From NCBI GenBank assembly GCA_021775095.1, contig JAJFII010000028.1:1-36883 (forward strand): a stretch of 36,883 nt of DNA. The letters are read 5' to 3'. The translations under genes were made by a program, and so were the position numbers. The number at the start of each line of letters is the position of its first letter. The stretch's first letter is position 1. The notes beneath the pieces were generated by a model that did no database searches, was not told the origin of the DNA, and saw only the letters and a list, made by a program, of their open reading frames with translations. Positions 1 through 9,544 of this stretch are shown here, in pieces. Source of the stretch: Rhodospirillales bacterium (GTDB taxonomy: Bacteria > Pseudomonadota > Alphaproteobacteria > Rhodospirillales > Casp-alpha2).

Positions 1-329
1 ACGACGATGGAGCTTTTTGGGTTTCATGAAAATCTACCAGTAATAGGATGAATCAAGGTTGCTTCCTGGCATTTTCCTACATTTGAAACCCGATGGGAAT
101 CCTTATTTGTCAGATAGTTGAGAGTTTTTCAGAGCGAACTCTTTAACTGGGGTGATCCCTTATGCTCTAAAGATGAACTGACAGAAGGAGAGCGTGGGTT
201 CGCGATAGGTCCTGGGATTATTCCCAGGATAAATTACAGCCAGGATTTTCGTCCGCCCGCCGCGAAAAACGATTTGCTGGAACATTTCCGCATGTGATCA
301 AATCAGCGGACGCAATCGTGTTACCATCG
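1..329. other. Left-edge region without a recognisable gene
   Basis: No convincing coding region is seen on either strand; open stretches at the left edge are short and resemble nothing I know. The one structured item is a perfect stem at 210-229 (TCCTGGGA, loop TTAT, TCCCAGGA), about 100 nt beyond the stop of the GntR gene. It has no T-run on either side, so it is not a clear intrinsic terminator, although it could still mark the 3' end of the minus-strand operon. The stretch is more AT-rich than the operon beside it. Confidence 0.4.
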
Positions 330-986
330 TCAGCCAAAAATCGACTTCAGTTCTTCGTCTTCGGTCGGACTTTCGACATACAGTTCCGATTCACTCGACT
401 GCAAATGGTTGACGATTAACCGTGTCGCCTTGTCGACGGCCCCCTCAGCGATCGCCTCAACAAGATCCAAATGATCGTGCGAACTGCATGGCGATACACC
501 GCGCTGTTCAAAACAGGCGCGGGCAATGGACGTCTGCACGACAAGCTGGCGTAAATAGCCATGCAGCAATCGATTTCCGGCAATTTCGGCAATCGCTAAA
601 TGGAACTCGCCGGATAGGCGTATACGACTGCCGCGATCCCCGCTTTTAATGCTTTCGTGCTCCAGTTCAATGATGCGTTTCAGACGTTGGATGTCTTTTT
701 TGCCAGCGTTCTTGCAGGCCGTCGCGACAATCCCTTGTTCAATAATACGACGTGCCGCGTAAAGTTCCTGGACCTGATCGGACGTGAGCATCGCCACATA
801 AGCGCCCCGGTTCTTGGGAAGCACAACAGCCCCATCAAGGGAAAGACGCAAAAGCACCCGGCGAATGATCGTCCGACTGACGCCGAATATTTGTGTCAGT
901 TCCTCTTCGTTGATCTTTTTATTTGGGGCGAGCCGATGTTCGAGGATCGCGTCAAATATACGGGTGTAGATTCTATCGTCGTCCAT
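330..986 (-). CDS. GntR family transcriptional regulator, FCD (FadR-type) subfamily
   Basis: A 218-residue protein of the usual length for FCD-type GntR regulators. Residues about 1-70 form the winged helix, with the helix-turn-helix around EELTQIFGVSRTIIRRVLLR. Residues about 75-205 form the helical FCD ligand domain, with the conserved histidine of GEFHLAIAEIAGN and a later histidine near SHDHLDLVEAI of the type that binds a metal. The start at 986 is the ATG of MDDDR; its ribosome site is weak. It lies 33 nt after the racemase-like gene on the same strand, so it is probably the last gene of the transporter operon and its local regulator. Regulators of this class usually respond to a small organic acid or a pathway intermediate. 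The ligand cannot be read from the sequence. The perfect palindrome at 7523-7555 is the best candidate for its operator. Confidence 0.9.
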   Translation of the reverse strand: MDDDRIYTRIFDAILEHRLAPNKKINEEELTQIFGVSRTIIRRVLLRLSLDGAVVLPKNRGAYVAMLTSDQVQELYAARRIIEQGIVATACKNAGKKDIQRLKRIIELEHESIKSGDRGSRIRLSGEFHLAIAEIAGNRLLHGYLRQLVVQTSIARACFEQRGVSPCSSHDHLDLVEAIAEGAVDKATRLIVNHLQSSESELYVESPTEDEELKSIFG

Positions 987-1019
987 TTTTTGGTATACTC
1001 ATCCGTTCAATAATTGGTC

Positions 1020-1682
1020 TCAATCGTCATCTTTTTGACTGGATTTTTCGGTCACCAATCGTTCAGCGAGACGAACTGCACATTCAATTCCATCTAACAC
1101 GGGGGCGCAAATGGTACGACTGATTTGATCGGCGAAACCAGCGAGCGGGCCGCCGCCGATGATAATAGTGTCGGCACCATCATCTCGCAAGGCCTCGACA
1201 CATTCCCGGGTCAGGATTTCGACATCATCGGGTTCACCCGCTACCACCGTCCAGGGCAGTATACGGACGCTGGCCAAACTGCCGCCAACGCCGTAAATCG
1301 TCGCCCGGTTCCGCAGATAAACGACCATCTCTTCACCCATGGTAACAATTGAAAACCGTTTGCCGTTACGGGCGGCTTCCCGCATCGAGGCTTCACCGAT
1401 GCCGACGACAGGGAACGCAAAGGCCGTCTTTGCCCGTTGCAATCCGGGATCGCTGTAAGCAGCAATGATGGCCACATCAACCGGCCCGTATCGCCCGTCA
1501 AGAGCCGCCAGTGCCGCGTCTGCCGCGTTCGTCGACTGCTCCAGGGTTTTAATGGTTTTCGGCCCAAAAGCCGCCGTTACAACCTCGATCGAAGTGCCGG
1601 CGGAGGCCACACGTTCGCTGGTTCGACGAATACGTTCCGTGGTTTCCCTGTTGGTGTTGGGATTAACGATTAGAATTTTCAT
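1020..1682 (-). CDS. Asp/Glu/hydantoin racemase superfamily protein lacking both catalytic cysteines
   Basis: About 220 residues. The start is placed at the ATG at 1682 (MKILIVNPNTN), because this is the normal family N-terminus and GGGAAGG lies directly in front of it; an upstream in-frame start would add 29 unlikely residues. The two-lobed fold is recognisable from VNPNT at the N-terminus, SDPGL around residues 77-81, PVVGIGEASM around 91-100 and PVLDGIE near the C-terminus. In hydantoin and allantoin racemases the two catalytic cysteines sit in IACFGDPG and LGCAGMA. Here the matching residues are Ala75 (IAAYSDPG) and Gly177 (IIGGGPLA), so two-base racemisation through cysteines looks impossible. 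The protein may bind or process a different substrate, or act by another mechanism. It follows the ABC importer genes, so its substrate is probably what is imported. Confidence 0.85.
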   Translation of the reverse strand: MKILIVNPNTNRETTERIRRTSERVASAGTSIEVVTAAFGPKTIKTLEQSTNAADAALAALDGRYGPVDVAIIAAYSDPGLQRAKTAFAFPVVGIGEASMREAARNGKRFSIVTMGEEMVVYLRNRATIYGVGGSLASVRILPWTVVAGEPDDVEILTRECVEALRDDGADTIIIGGGPLAGFADQISRTICAPVLDGIECAVRLAERLVTEKSSQKDDD

Positions 1683-1725
1683 CCTTCCCTCGTCTTGCCT
1701 GAATATTTGCCTTCGATAGCCATAG

Positions 1726-2733
1726 TCATGGGGCCTCAAAACGCACACAGCGAACGTCATGGTCGGCACTTATTGCCACATTGGGAGGCGCACCGGCCGT
1801 ACAGGCGGGCTCGGCATACTTACAGCGCGGCGAGAAGGCACATCCTTTTGGGAGGTTCGCAAGATCAGGTGGAGAACCGGCAATGGCATCGATCCGTTTA
1901 CCCCGCATGGAGCCATGGATCGTCGAACGGAGCAGTCCCTGGGTATAGGGATGTTTCGGATCCCCCAGGACCTCGCCAACGGGACCTTGTTCCACGACTT
2001 GGCCCGCATACATGACAGCGACCCGGTCGGAAATCTCGGCGGCGACACCCACGTCATGGGTGACAAAGATGGTGGTCATGCCGAATTTTCGTTGCATCTC
2101 CCTGAGCAACAACAACACCTGAATTTGAACCGTCGCGTCCAGTGCCGTGGTCGGTTCATCTGCCAATAGCAGCTTCGGTGAACACGACAGCGCCAAAGCG
2201 ATCATGACCCGCTGCAACATGCCACCGGACATTTCGTGCGGATAGGCATCCAGGCGGGTTTCTGGTGAGGGAATGTGAACCCATTCAAGGGCCTCCAGGG
2301 CCCGTAACCGTGCTGCCTTTTTGTCGATACCCATATGCCGGACCACACTCTCGACAATTTGATCGCCGACTTTGTAAACCGGATCCAGCGACAGGCCGGG
2401 CTCCTGGAAAATCATTGACGCCAAACCACCGCGAAAATCAGCCAGGTCCCTGTCCGACATGTCGAGGACTTCCCGTCCACCGACGCGTATGGAACCGGTG
2501 ATGGTCGATCGTGCTGGTGGCAGAATCCGCATCAGCGCCCGCAAAGTGACACTTTTACCGCTGCCGGATTCCCCGAGCAAACCCGTCACTTCGCCGGTTT
2601 TCAGGACCAGGTCGACACCATTGACGGCGCGCACCACCTGGCGGCCGCCATGGAACGTTACCTGCAGGTTGTCAATCGTGACGAACGGTTCGTCGCTGGT
2701 GTGGGTCGCACCCGGCGTTTGTCGATTGAGCAT
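1726..2733 (-). CDS. Peptide/nickel-type ABC transporter ATP-binding protein (DppD/OppD-like)
   Basis: Cytoplasmic ATPase subunit of an importer of the dipeptide/oligopeptide/nickel class. Walker A is [11 protein letters not shown], the ABC signature is MSGGMLQRV, and Walker B is [12 protein letters not shown] with the switch histidine in FVTHD. The C-terminal oligo-HPY region is present, with the cysteine-rich GCAFSPRC patch typical of these subunits. The start is placed at the ATG at 2733 (MLNRQTPG), one base after the TAA stop of the upstream ATPase gene, with GGGGAACGGG in front of it; a longer reading from 2793 would run back into that gene. At about 335 residues it matches DppD length. 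The two ATPases would form the heterodimer that drives the two permeases encoded further upstream. Confidence 0.93.
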   Translation of the reverse strand: MLNRQTPGATHTSDEPFVTIDNLQVTFHGGRQVVRAVNGVDLVLKTGEVTGLLGESGSGKSVTLRALMRILPPARSTITGSIRVGGREVLDMSDRDLADFRGGLASMIFQEPGLSLDPVYKVGDQIVESVVRHMGIDKKAARLRALEALEWVHIPSPETRLDAYPHEMSGGMLQRVMIALALSCSPKLLLADEPTTALDATVQIQVLLLLREMQRKFGMTTIFVTHDVGVAAEISDRVAVMYAGQVVEQGPVGEVLGDPKHPYTQGLLRSTIHGSMRGKRIDAIAGSPPDLANLPKGCAFSPRCKYAEPACTAGAPPNVAISADHDVRCVRFEAP

Positions 2734-2734
2734 T

Positions 2735-3763
2735 TTACCCGTTCCCCGCTTTCGAATGACCCGAGTCGATATCAGCCATGTGACATCCGACAAAATGTTC
2801 CGGCCGGGTCACCGTTAACTGCGGCTCAAGCAACTGGCAGACATCCTCCGCATGCGGACAGCGCGTGTGAAAACGGCAACCCGATGGTGGATTAATGGGG
2901 CTTGGCGGATCGCCGGTAATCGGCGCAGATTCCGTACGCTGCGTCGGGTCCATGCTGGGCATGGCCTTCAGCAAAGCCTGGGTATAGGGATGGCTTGGGG
3001 TGTTGTAGATGTCCTCGACCGGTCCGATCTCCATCACTTTGCCAAGATACATGACCATCACGCGGTCGCTGATGTACTGGACGACGTTCAGGTCATGGGA
3101 GATGAACAGATAGGTCAGACCAAACTCGTCCTTCAAATCCAACAGCAGGTTAAGGACTTGCGCTTCAACCGACTTGTCGAGGGCAGAAACAGCTTCGTCG
3201 AGCAAAAGCATCCGCGGCTCGAGGGCCAGGGCGCGGGCAATATTTACACGCTGGCGTTGGCCACCGGAAAGTTCATGGGGGTAACGGGCGGCAAACCGCT
3301 CGGGCTGCAGGCCAACCCGATCGAGAAGCGAGTGCGCCCGGCGGCGCGCTTCGGATTTCGATACCTTGTGAACGCGGGGGCCGAACATGATCGAGGTTTC
3401 GATGGTCATGCGCGGATTGAGTGAGGCGAAGGAATCCTGAAAGACCATCTGCATCTGCCGCCGCGCCTCTTTGATATCCAAGCCTTGCGGCCCGCCGATA
3501 TCTTTTCCTTCGATCCGAACGGCACCGGAATCCCGCTCAATCAGGCCCATCAACAGACGCGCTGTCGTCGATTTTCCACAACCGGATTCACCGACCACGC
3601 CAAGCGTCGTCCCCTGATCCACATGGAACGAAATATTCGAAACTGCCTGGACAACACGTGGTTTACCGGAAAGTAACCCGCCGCCGGACACAAAGTGCTT
3701 TCGCAGGTCCGTGGTTTCGAGAAAGGGGACGCCGTGCGCCTCGATTGAAGGGTTAATCATCAC
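2735..3763 (-). CDS. Peptide/nickel-type ABC transporter ATP-binding protein (DppF/OppF-like)
   Basis: Second ATPase subunit, 342 residues. Walker A is GVVGESGCGKST, the signature is LSGGQRQRVNIARAL and Walker B is MLLLDEAVSALD, where alanine follows the glutamate in place of the usual proline. The switch histidine is in FISHD. The C-terminal oligo-HPY domain ends with the GCRFHTRCPHAEDVC cysteine patch. The insertion after strand 1 (SGGGLLSGKPRVVQAV) is characteristic of the OppF/DppF branch and separates it from the neighbouring OppD-like subunit. Two ATG codons lie in tandem at the start, and the first is used here. It follows the permease gene after 24 nt and precedes the other ATPase after one base. 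Confidence 0.93.
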   Translation of the reverse strand: MMINPSIEAHGVPFLETTDLRKHFVSGGGLLSGKPRVVQAVSNISFHVDQGTTLGVVGESGCGKSTTARLLMGLIERDSGAVRIEGKDIGGPQGLDIKEARRQMQMVFQDSFASLNPRMTIETSIMFGPRVHKVSKSEARRRAHSLLDRVGLQPERFAARYPHELSGGQRQRVNIARALALEPRMLLLDEAVSALDKSVEAQVLNLLLDLKDEFGLTYLFISHDLNVVQYISDRVMVMYLGKVMEIGPVEDIYNTPSHPYTQALLKAMPSMDPTQRTESAPITGDPPSPINPPSGCRFHTRCPHAEDVCQLLEPQLTVTRPEHFVGCHMADIDSGHSKAGNG

Positions 3764-3787
3764 CGCACATCCCTATTGAAAGATTAC

Positions 3788-4687
3788 TCATCGCTGCACA
3801 TCCATGGCACTGCGCAAACTGTCGGAAAGAAGATTGAAGCTCAACGACACAATGAAAATCATCACACCGGGCAGTGCCGCAATAATCGGTTGCGAGTAAA
3901 TAGCCGTACGCAAAGCATTTAGCATTAACCCCCATTCCGGGGTTGGTGGCTTGGCACCTAGACCGATAAACGAAAGGCCGGACGCCAGGATGATCGATAC
4001 GGAAAGCAGGCTGGTCGAATAGACGAAAATCGGACCGAGGATGTTGCCGAGAACGTGGGCGCGAATGATCGTCAGGGAACCGGCACCACTGGCGCGGGCG
4101 GCTTCGACGAAGTCCAGGGAACGAACCTGCGTCGTGACACTTTCTGAAATGCGGACAATCGGCGGAATCAGCACAATGGTCAGGGCGAGCAGCATGTTTT
4201 CCAGTCCGGCACCCAACGCACCAGAAATTGCCACGGCCATAAGCACCGACGGGAAGGCAAAAATCACGTCGGTGGTGCGCATCACGATGGAATTGATCCA
4301 GCCTCCCATGTAGCCAGCCAACGTCCCCAGTCCACCGCCGATAATGAGCGCCAAGGCAACCGGCACGATCCCGGTAATAAGAGACATCCTGCCGCCGTAG
4401 AGAAGGCGGGTCAGCATGTCGCGTCCCAATTCGTCAGAGCCGAGCAGAAACCCCGGCTCGCCAACCGGCTTGAGGCGTTTCAGGACAGATCCAACAGATG
4501 GATCGCTCGGTGCTATCAACGGTGCGAAGACGGCGGCCAAAACGATTGCCGTTAAAATGACGGTGCAGCCTATGGCCGTTTTATCCTTGGCCAGACGGCT
4601 GAACACGCCGCGCCAGTATCCGTGCGAAGCAGCCGCCGGCGGCACCTCAACAACAGGCCCGTGCCGTTCGTCCGTCATCACAATCAT
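3788..4687 (-). CDS. Peptide-type ABC transporter permease (DppC/OppC-like)
   Basis: Inner-membrane permease of 299 residues. A cytoplasmic N-terminus of about 35 residues is followed by the first membrane helix (TAIGCTVILTAIVLAAVFA) and by the GSDELGRDMLTRLLYGGR motif that defines the DppC/OppC branch. Four or five more helices follow, together with the EAA loop (VEAARASGAGSLTIIRAHVLGNI) that docks on the ATPases. The start overlaps the stop of the upstream permease gene as ATGA, so the two are translationally coupled. A second ATG three codons downstream (MTDERHG) is an alternative start. It should pair with the DppB-like subunit to form the channel. Confidence 0.93.
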   Translation of the reverse strand: MIVMTDERHGPVVEVPPAAASHGYWRGVFSRLAKDKTAIGCTVILTAIVLAAVFAPLIAPSDPSVGSVLKRLKPVGEPGFLLGSDELGRDMLTRLLYGGRMSLITGIVPVALALIIGGGLGTLAGYMGGWINSIVMRTTDVIFAFPSVLMAVAISGALGAGLENMLLALTIVLIPPIVRISESVTTQVRSLDFVEAARASGAGSLTIIRAHVLGNILGPIFVYSTSLLSVSIILASGLSFIGLGAKPPTPEWGLMLNALRTAIYSQPIIAALPGVMIFIVSLSFNLLSDSLRSAMDVQR

Positions 4688-5643
4688 GACCTGCTGATTC
4701 TCGGGTCAAGCAGCGGCTGCAAGGCATCGACCAAGAGATTGAGGCCGACAAAAAACAAGGCCAGTACCAGGATCGTTCCCTGCAGAAGCGGGATGTCGCG
4801 TTGGAAAATTGCCGTATTAAGCAGCAGTCCGGTACCGGGCCAGGAAAATACGGTCTCGACGAGGATCGAACCGGCCATGAGGTATCCCAACTGGACGCCG
4901 ACCACCGACAGGGCCGTCGGCGCCGAATTCTTGACGACATGAACGAAAATGGTCCGTTCGGTTAACCCCTTGGCGCGCAGGGCCGTGACGAATTCTTTTG
5001 ACAGGGTGTCGGCGACGAGCGCCCGGACGGAGCGGGTAATAATGCCTGTGGGGATCGCCGCGAGGGTGATTGCCGGAAGGATCATGAACCTCATATGTTC
5101 CCAGTCCCACTGCCAGGCCTGAGATCCGCCGGCACCGGCGCCCATGGCCGGCAACCAATTCAATTTCACCGAGAAGATGACGACAAGCACAATCCCGAGC
5201 CAGTAGTGGGGTACAGAAACCCCTGATATGGCAATGGCCGACACCATCTTGTCGGTTGTCGATCCACTGTGATATCCGGCGATCATGCCAAGCGCCGAGC
5301 CAATTGTGAAGCCAACGACAGAAGCGAAGGCGGCGAGGATCAGGGAATTGACAATGGCCTGTCCGATTTCCTCGGCGACCGGGCGCCCAGATCCAATTGA
5401 GGTCCCCAGGTCGCCGGTGACAGCGCGGCCAAGCCATAGGGCATATTGAACGTAAACCGGCTTGTCCAATCCGTACTGGGCCTTGACATCATCGATGATT
5501 TCCTGCGATGCGTCGGCCGGCAAAACGGCGGACAAGGGATCCCCGGGTGCCAGATAAACGAGAGAAAAACAAAGCGCACTCACGGTGATGCAAATGGGGA
5601 CGGCATAAAGAAGACGTTTGGCCAAATATTCAAACATGTTCAA
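4684..5643 (-). CDS. Peptide-type ABC transporter permease (DppB/OppB-like)
   Basis: Inner-membrane permease of 319 residues, beginning MNMFEYLAKRLLYAVPICITV, the standard N-terminal helix of the DppB/OppB group. The periplasmic LAPGDPLSAVLP segment and the motif GLDKPVYVQYALWLGRAVTGDLG are also typical. The EAA loop reads EFVTALRAKGLTERTIFVHVVKN and the C-terminus has the usual DALQPLLDPRI ending. It overlaps the next gene by four bases (ATGA). It is separated from the binding-protein gene by 131 nt that hold a strong stem-loop, so the permease genes are likely expressed from the same transcript at a lower level than the binding protein. Confidence 0.93.
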   Translation of the reverse strand: MNMFEYLAKRLLYAVPICITVSALCFSLVYLAPGDPLSAVLPADASQEIIDDVKAQYGLDKPVYVQYALWLGRAVTGDLGTSIGSGRPVAEEIGQAIVNSLILAAFASVVGFTIGSALGMIAGYHSGSTTDKMVSAIAISGVSVPHYWLGIVLVVIFSVKLNWLPAMGAGAGGSQAWQWDWEHMRFMILPAITLAAIPTGIITRSVRALVADTLSKEFVTALRAKGLTERTIFVHVVKNSAPTALSVVGVQLGYLMAGSILVETVFSWPGTGLLLNTAIFQRDIPLLQGTILVLALFFVGLNLLVDALQPLLDPRISRS

Positions 5644-5671
5644 GTTCCACCTGATCTTGTTATGAATGGCG

Positions 5672-5711
5672 TTTCGGTTGGGCAGGTCGGGAGAACCCCA
5701 CCCAACCGAAA
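5672..5711 (-). promoter_or_regulatory. Intra-operon stem-loop between binding protein and permease genes
   Basis: Perfect 11-bp inverted repeat: TTTCGGTTGGG at 5672-5682 and CCCAACCGAAA at 5701-5711, with an 18-nt loop. There is no T-run, so it is not a typical terminator. Similar hairpins behind the binding-protein gene of importer operons are known to protect the upstream mRNA or thin out transcription. That role is inferred from position. Confidence 0.55.
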
Positions 5712-5774
5712 TACCAAGACTGTATCGGAGACCCTATTACCCGGGAGCACAAAAAATATCTCCGAATCCAGTCT

Positions 5775-7412
5775 TTACTCGCCTTCGATGGAAACCGGCG
5801 TCAGGTCCTGAAACCAATTTTGTGCCTGCACAAAACCTTTGACCTTCGGCGACATGGCACGCGGTCCGACATCGTGGGCAACGAACAGGAACAAGGCGTT
5901 ATCCACATACCGCTCGTGCAGCTTCTGAATGACCTTGACCTGCTTGGCAGGATCAAATTCGCCACGAATGCCATCGACCAACTTGTCCAGTTCGGGGTCC
6001 TGGTAATACCCCCAATTGGTGCCCTTGGGTGCAATGAGACGTGAGTCCAGGTGACGCATCAGTGCGGTGAACGGATCTTGACTGAAATACGAGCTGTTGG
6101 TCGAGTGGGCGCCTTCGGTCGTTGCATCTTTCGCCCCGGCCCGCCAGTTTGCCAGTAAAGCGTTCCAATCGCGTACGTCGAAATCAACTTTGATACCGAT
6201 CTCGGCGAGGTTTTGCTGGATCAGTTCGTTCATGACCATCGGCTGCATCTGACCGCTGCCGGCGGGTGATATGATCGCCTTCACCTGCAGGGGATTGTCT
6301 TTCGAATAGCCGGCTTCCTTCATCAGTCGTTTGGCCTCGGCCACGTCATAACGCACCTTGAAGGTCGGGTTGCCAAACCAGTCACTGGACGGCGGAACCT
6401 GGCCTTGCGCTTCCAGCATCAGGCCGCCAAGCAACGACTTCATTCCGGCCCGATCAATGGCCAGATTGGCCGCTTTGCGAACCCGGATGTCGTTCCATGG
6501 CGAGCCTTCGACACGCGAGAAATGCCACGGCCAAACGTGGGGATAGACGTTGCTGGAAATCACGAATCCGGCGTCCTTGAGGCTGGGCAGGGCGTCGGGT
6601 GGCGGAGCTTCAATCCAATCAACCTGACCAGAGCGAAGCGCAGCAACACGCGCCGACGGGTCGGGCACAGGCAGCAGAACCATCTTGTCCAGCTTTGGGA
6701 TGCGGTTTGCATCCCAATAGGCATTGTTCGGCACCAGTTCCGCCCGCTCGCGCGGCGTGTATGTGGACAGTTTCCAGGGGCCGGTGCCGGATGGATTCTT
6801 TATGAAGTTGTCCCAACTCTTGCCGGATTTTTCCCATTGGGCCGGGCTGGACATGACAATCCAGGCGATCTGATAAGGAAACAAAGCATCGGGTTTGGTT
6901 GTGACGATTTCGACAGTACTGTCATCAATCGCCTTGTAGGATGCGATTGTCGGCACCCGACCACGTCCCTGACCGGCTTGTTTGGTATCGTATTGGGCCG
7001 CGTCCTTGTTGAGAATTTTGTCCAGATTCCAAACCACAGCGGCGGCCGTAAACAGCGAGCCGTCATGGAACTTGACGCCGCTTCGCAATTTAAACGTCCA
7101 GCGGGTCCGGTCGTCAGCATCGACCGACCAACCCGTGGCCAAGCCAGGGATGAGGGTGACCGGTTTGTCCCGCGAGGACAGGTCATATCCGACCAGGGCT
7201 TCAAAAAGCGAATAGCCCATGAAGCGCATGCCTTCGGCACCCTGATCCGTTTGCCCGTTGGGCAGGGGAACATCCGACGCCGACATGGCGACCCGCAAGG
7301 TGCCGCCGGCATCCACCGGAGTGGCGCCAAGCACGCCAAGGGCGAACACCATTAGGGCTGCCCGTACGCCAAACCGCCGTACTCTGCGGTGCCTGAATAA
7401 TTGATTCGTCAT
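5775..7412 (-). CDS. ABC transporter periplasmic substrate-binding protein, family 5 (SBP_bac_5)
   Basis: A 545-residue secreted binding protein. The N-terminus has a twin basic stretch (RHRRVRRFGVR) and a hydrophobic core (ALMVFALGVLGATPVDAG), a clear signal peptide. The mature protein shows family-5 landmarks: MRFMGYSLFEALVGYD, the WTFKLRSGVKFHDGSLFTAAAV block, GTGPWKL, and VRKAANLAIDRAGM. The ATG at 7412 is preceded by a very strong ribosome site (AGGAGGAG, six bases upstream). It is the first gene of the operon and carries the operator-like palindrome in its promoter region. Family-5 proteins bind peptides, nickel, opines, amides or sugars, and the sequence does not settle which. The racemase-like gene downstream points weakly to a cyclic amide or amino-acid derivative. 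Confidence 0.93.
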   Translation of the reverse strand: MTNQLFRHRRVRRFGVRAALMVFALGVLGATPVDAGGTLRVAMSASDVPLPNGQTDQGAEGMRFMGYSLFEALVGYDLSSRDKPVTLIPGLATGWSVDADDRTRWTFKLRSGVKFHDGSLFTAAAVVWNLDKILNKDAAQYDTKQAGQGRGRVPTIASYKAIDDSTVEIVTTKPDALFPYQIAWIVMSSPAQWEKSGKSWDNFIKNPSGTGPWKLSTYTPRERAELVPNNAYWDANRIPKLDKMVLLPVPDPSARVAALRSGQVDWIEAPPPDALPSLKDAGFVISSNVYPHVWPWHFSRVEGSPWNDIRVRKAANLAIDRAGMKSLLGGLMLEAQGQVPPSSDWFGNPTFKVRYDVAEAKRLMKEAGYSKDNPLQVKAIISPAGSGQMQPMVMNELIQQNLAEIGIKVDFDVRDWNALLANWRAGAKDATTEGAHSTNSSYFSQDPFTALMRHLDSRLIAPKGTNWGYYQDPELDKLVDGIRGEFDPAKQVKVIQKLHERYVDNALFLFVAHDVGPRAMSPKVKGFVQAQNWFQDLTPVSIEGE

Positions 7413-7522
7413 TTTATTCTCCTCCTAGATTAAAATTCCCTAGTCTTTCGATGGCTATAAGAAAATGAATTACTTCTCATGGGCCAATTATTTATCCGTT
7501 TTATTTTCACCCATATCGCATA

Positions 7523-7555
7523 TATAATACAATATCAATGCAATATTGTATTATA
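7523..7555. promoter_or_regulatory. Perfect 13-bp palindrome, candidate GntR/FCD operator
   Basis: TATAATACAATAT at 7523-7535 and its exact reverse complement ATATTGTATTATA at 7543-7555, with a 7-nt centre (CAATGCA). It lies about 110 bp upstream of the binding-protein start in a very AT-rich stretch that must hold the operon promoter. FCD-type GntR dimers bind short inverted repeats, often with TTGTA/TACAA half-sites. The assignment to the GntR protein of this operon is inferred. Confidence 0.6.
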
Positions 7556-7872
7556 TTCTATATTTTATTGTACCATAAAGTTCACCACGGGTGCACGTCC
7601 GGGTGCCTATGACGGACTCTGGAGGGGTAGATCGGATGGGTTGGCCGGCTGACGGTCGTACCTGTTGGGTACGCGGGTTCGACCGATACCAAATACCGTC
7701 CCTGTCCGTGCGGCTTAAATCCTGCGAAGCCGATTACTGATGTTATGATGTTGCCGCCAGGCACCGGGGCCGACCTGCCATAAATTACAACCGATTGAAC
7801 CGCTTTGGGAAGGGATCTCGGCGGCAATCTCTGTTTTGTTACCCTGTCACCAATTGACGACAGCGGCCGGCG
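7556..7872. other. Intergenic region without a supported gene
   Basis: About 315 bp between the operon promoter and the small membrane-protein gene. An open frame of 81 codons on the minus strand (7582-7827) has no ribosome site, a Pro/Arg/His-rich composition and no recognisable motif, and is not accepted as a gene. The composition switches from AT-rich to GC-rich near 7585. Nothing else is seen. Confidence 0.35.
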
Positions 7873-8229
7873 ATGGGAACATGGGTCATTGCAATCGATA
7901 AAAGAGAAACGCCCGTGTTGCCCTATCGCCCGACGCCGGTTCCCCTGGCTGCCGCCGCCCTGTTGTTGGCCCTGTGGGTGATGACCGCGTCGTCGGACCC
8001 TATGACCCGCACACTTTGCGATAACGATTTAGATGAGCTGCTTAGCGAGATTGAAACCAACCGGCAAGCGGCCATAAAGCATATCGCGGGACAATTGGCG
8101 GAACCCCAGTCGGCGCAACGGCGCCGGGGGCTGTTAAACCTGCAGGAAGAAACCTGGGATCAGGAGGAGCGACAAAGGGGCCAGGCCAATTATCTTTGGC
8201 GCGATTGCCTGAAGGCCGTCAACGGTTAA
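7873..8229 (+). CDS. Small membrane-anchored protein of unknown function
   Basis: A 118-residue protein not recognised as a known family. Residues about 22-40 (PVPLAAAALLLALWVMTA) form one hydrophobic segment, either a membrane anchor or an uncleaved signal. The rest is a charged, probably helical domain with two cysteines (TLCDNDLDELL and RDCLKAVNG) that could pair in the periplasm. No strong ribosome site precedes the ATG at 7873. GTG (7915) and TTG (7918) just before LPYRPTP are possible alternative starts and would give a more typical signal peptide. It converges on ccrM and ends 12 nt before the ccrM terminator. Evidence that it is a real gene: amphipathic helical character, sensible amino-acid composition and no overlap with another gene. 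Confidence 0.6.
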   Translation: MGTWVIAIDKRETPVLPYRPTPVPLAAAALLLALWVMTASSDPMTRTLCDNDLDELLSEIETNRQAAIKHIAGQLAEPQSAQRRRGLLNLQEETWDQEERQRGQANYLWRDCLKAVNG

Positions 8230-8240
8230 CCGCCGGCACC

Positions 8241-8267
8241 AAAAAAAGGCAGGGCCGAAGCCCTGCC
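8241..8267 (-). terminator. Intrinsic terminator of ccrM
   Basis: On the minus strand an 8-bp GC-rich stem (GGCAGGGC / GCCCTGCC with a four-base loop) is followed by seven T residues. It lies about 57 nt beyond the ccrM stop codon. There is no T-run in the plus direction. Confidence 0.85.
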
Positions 8268-8323
8268 CGCGACACTAAATTTCCAGTATCCTCCCCAGGA
8301 AACTTGGTCGCTATCTCCTTAAA

Positions 8324-9490
<1,167 letters not shown>

Positions 9491-9544
9491 TTATATAAAA
9501 TCAATGACTTAGCATTGTTTTCTAGACCTATATGTGGGAGTTTA

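Noticed and set aside
210-229. Operon terminator at the left edge
   Set aside because: The stem is perfect but there is no T-run in either direction, so it is listed only as a hairpin.
6405-7355. 316-codon open frame antisense to the binding-protein gene
   Set aside because: The sense strand encodes a clear family-5 binding protein with a signal peptide, and the antisense text has no family features.
7582-7827. 81-codon open frame on the minus strand
   Set aside because: No ribosome site, low-information Pro/Arg/His-rich text and no motif; it overlaps no gene but has no positive support.
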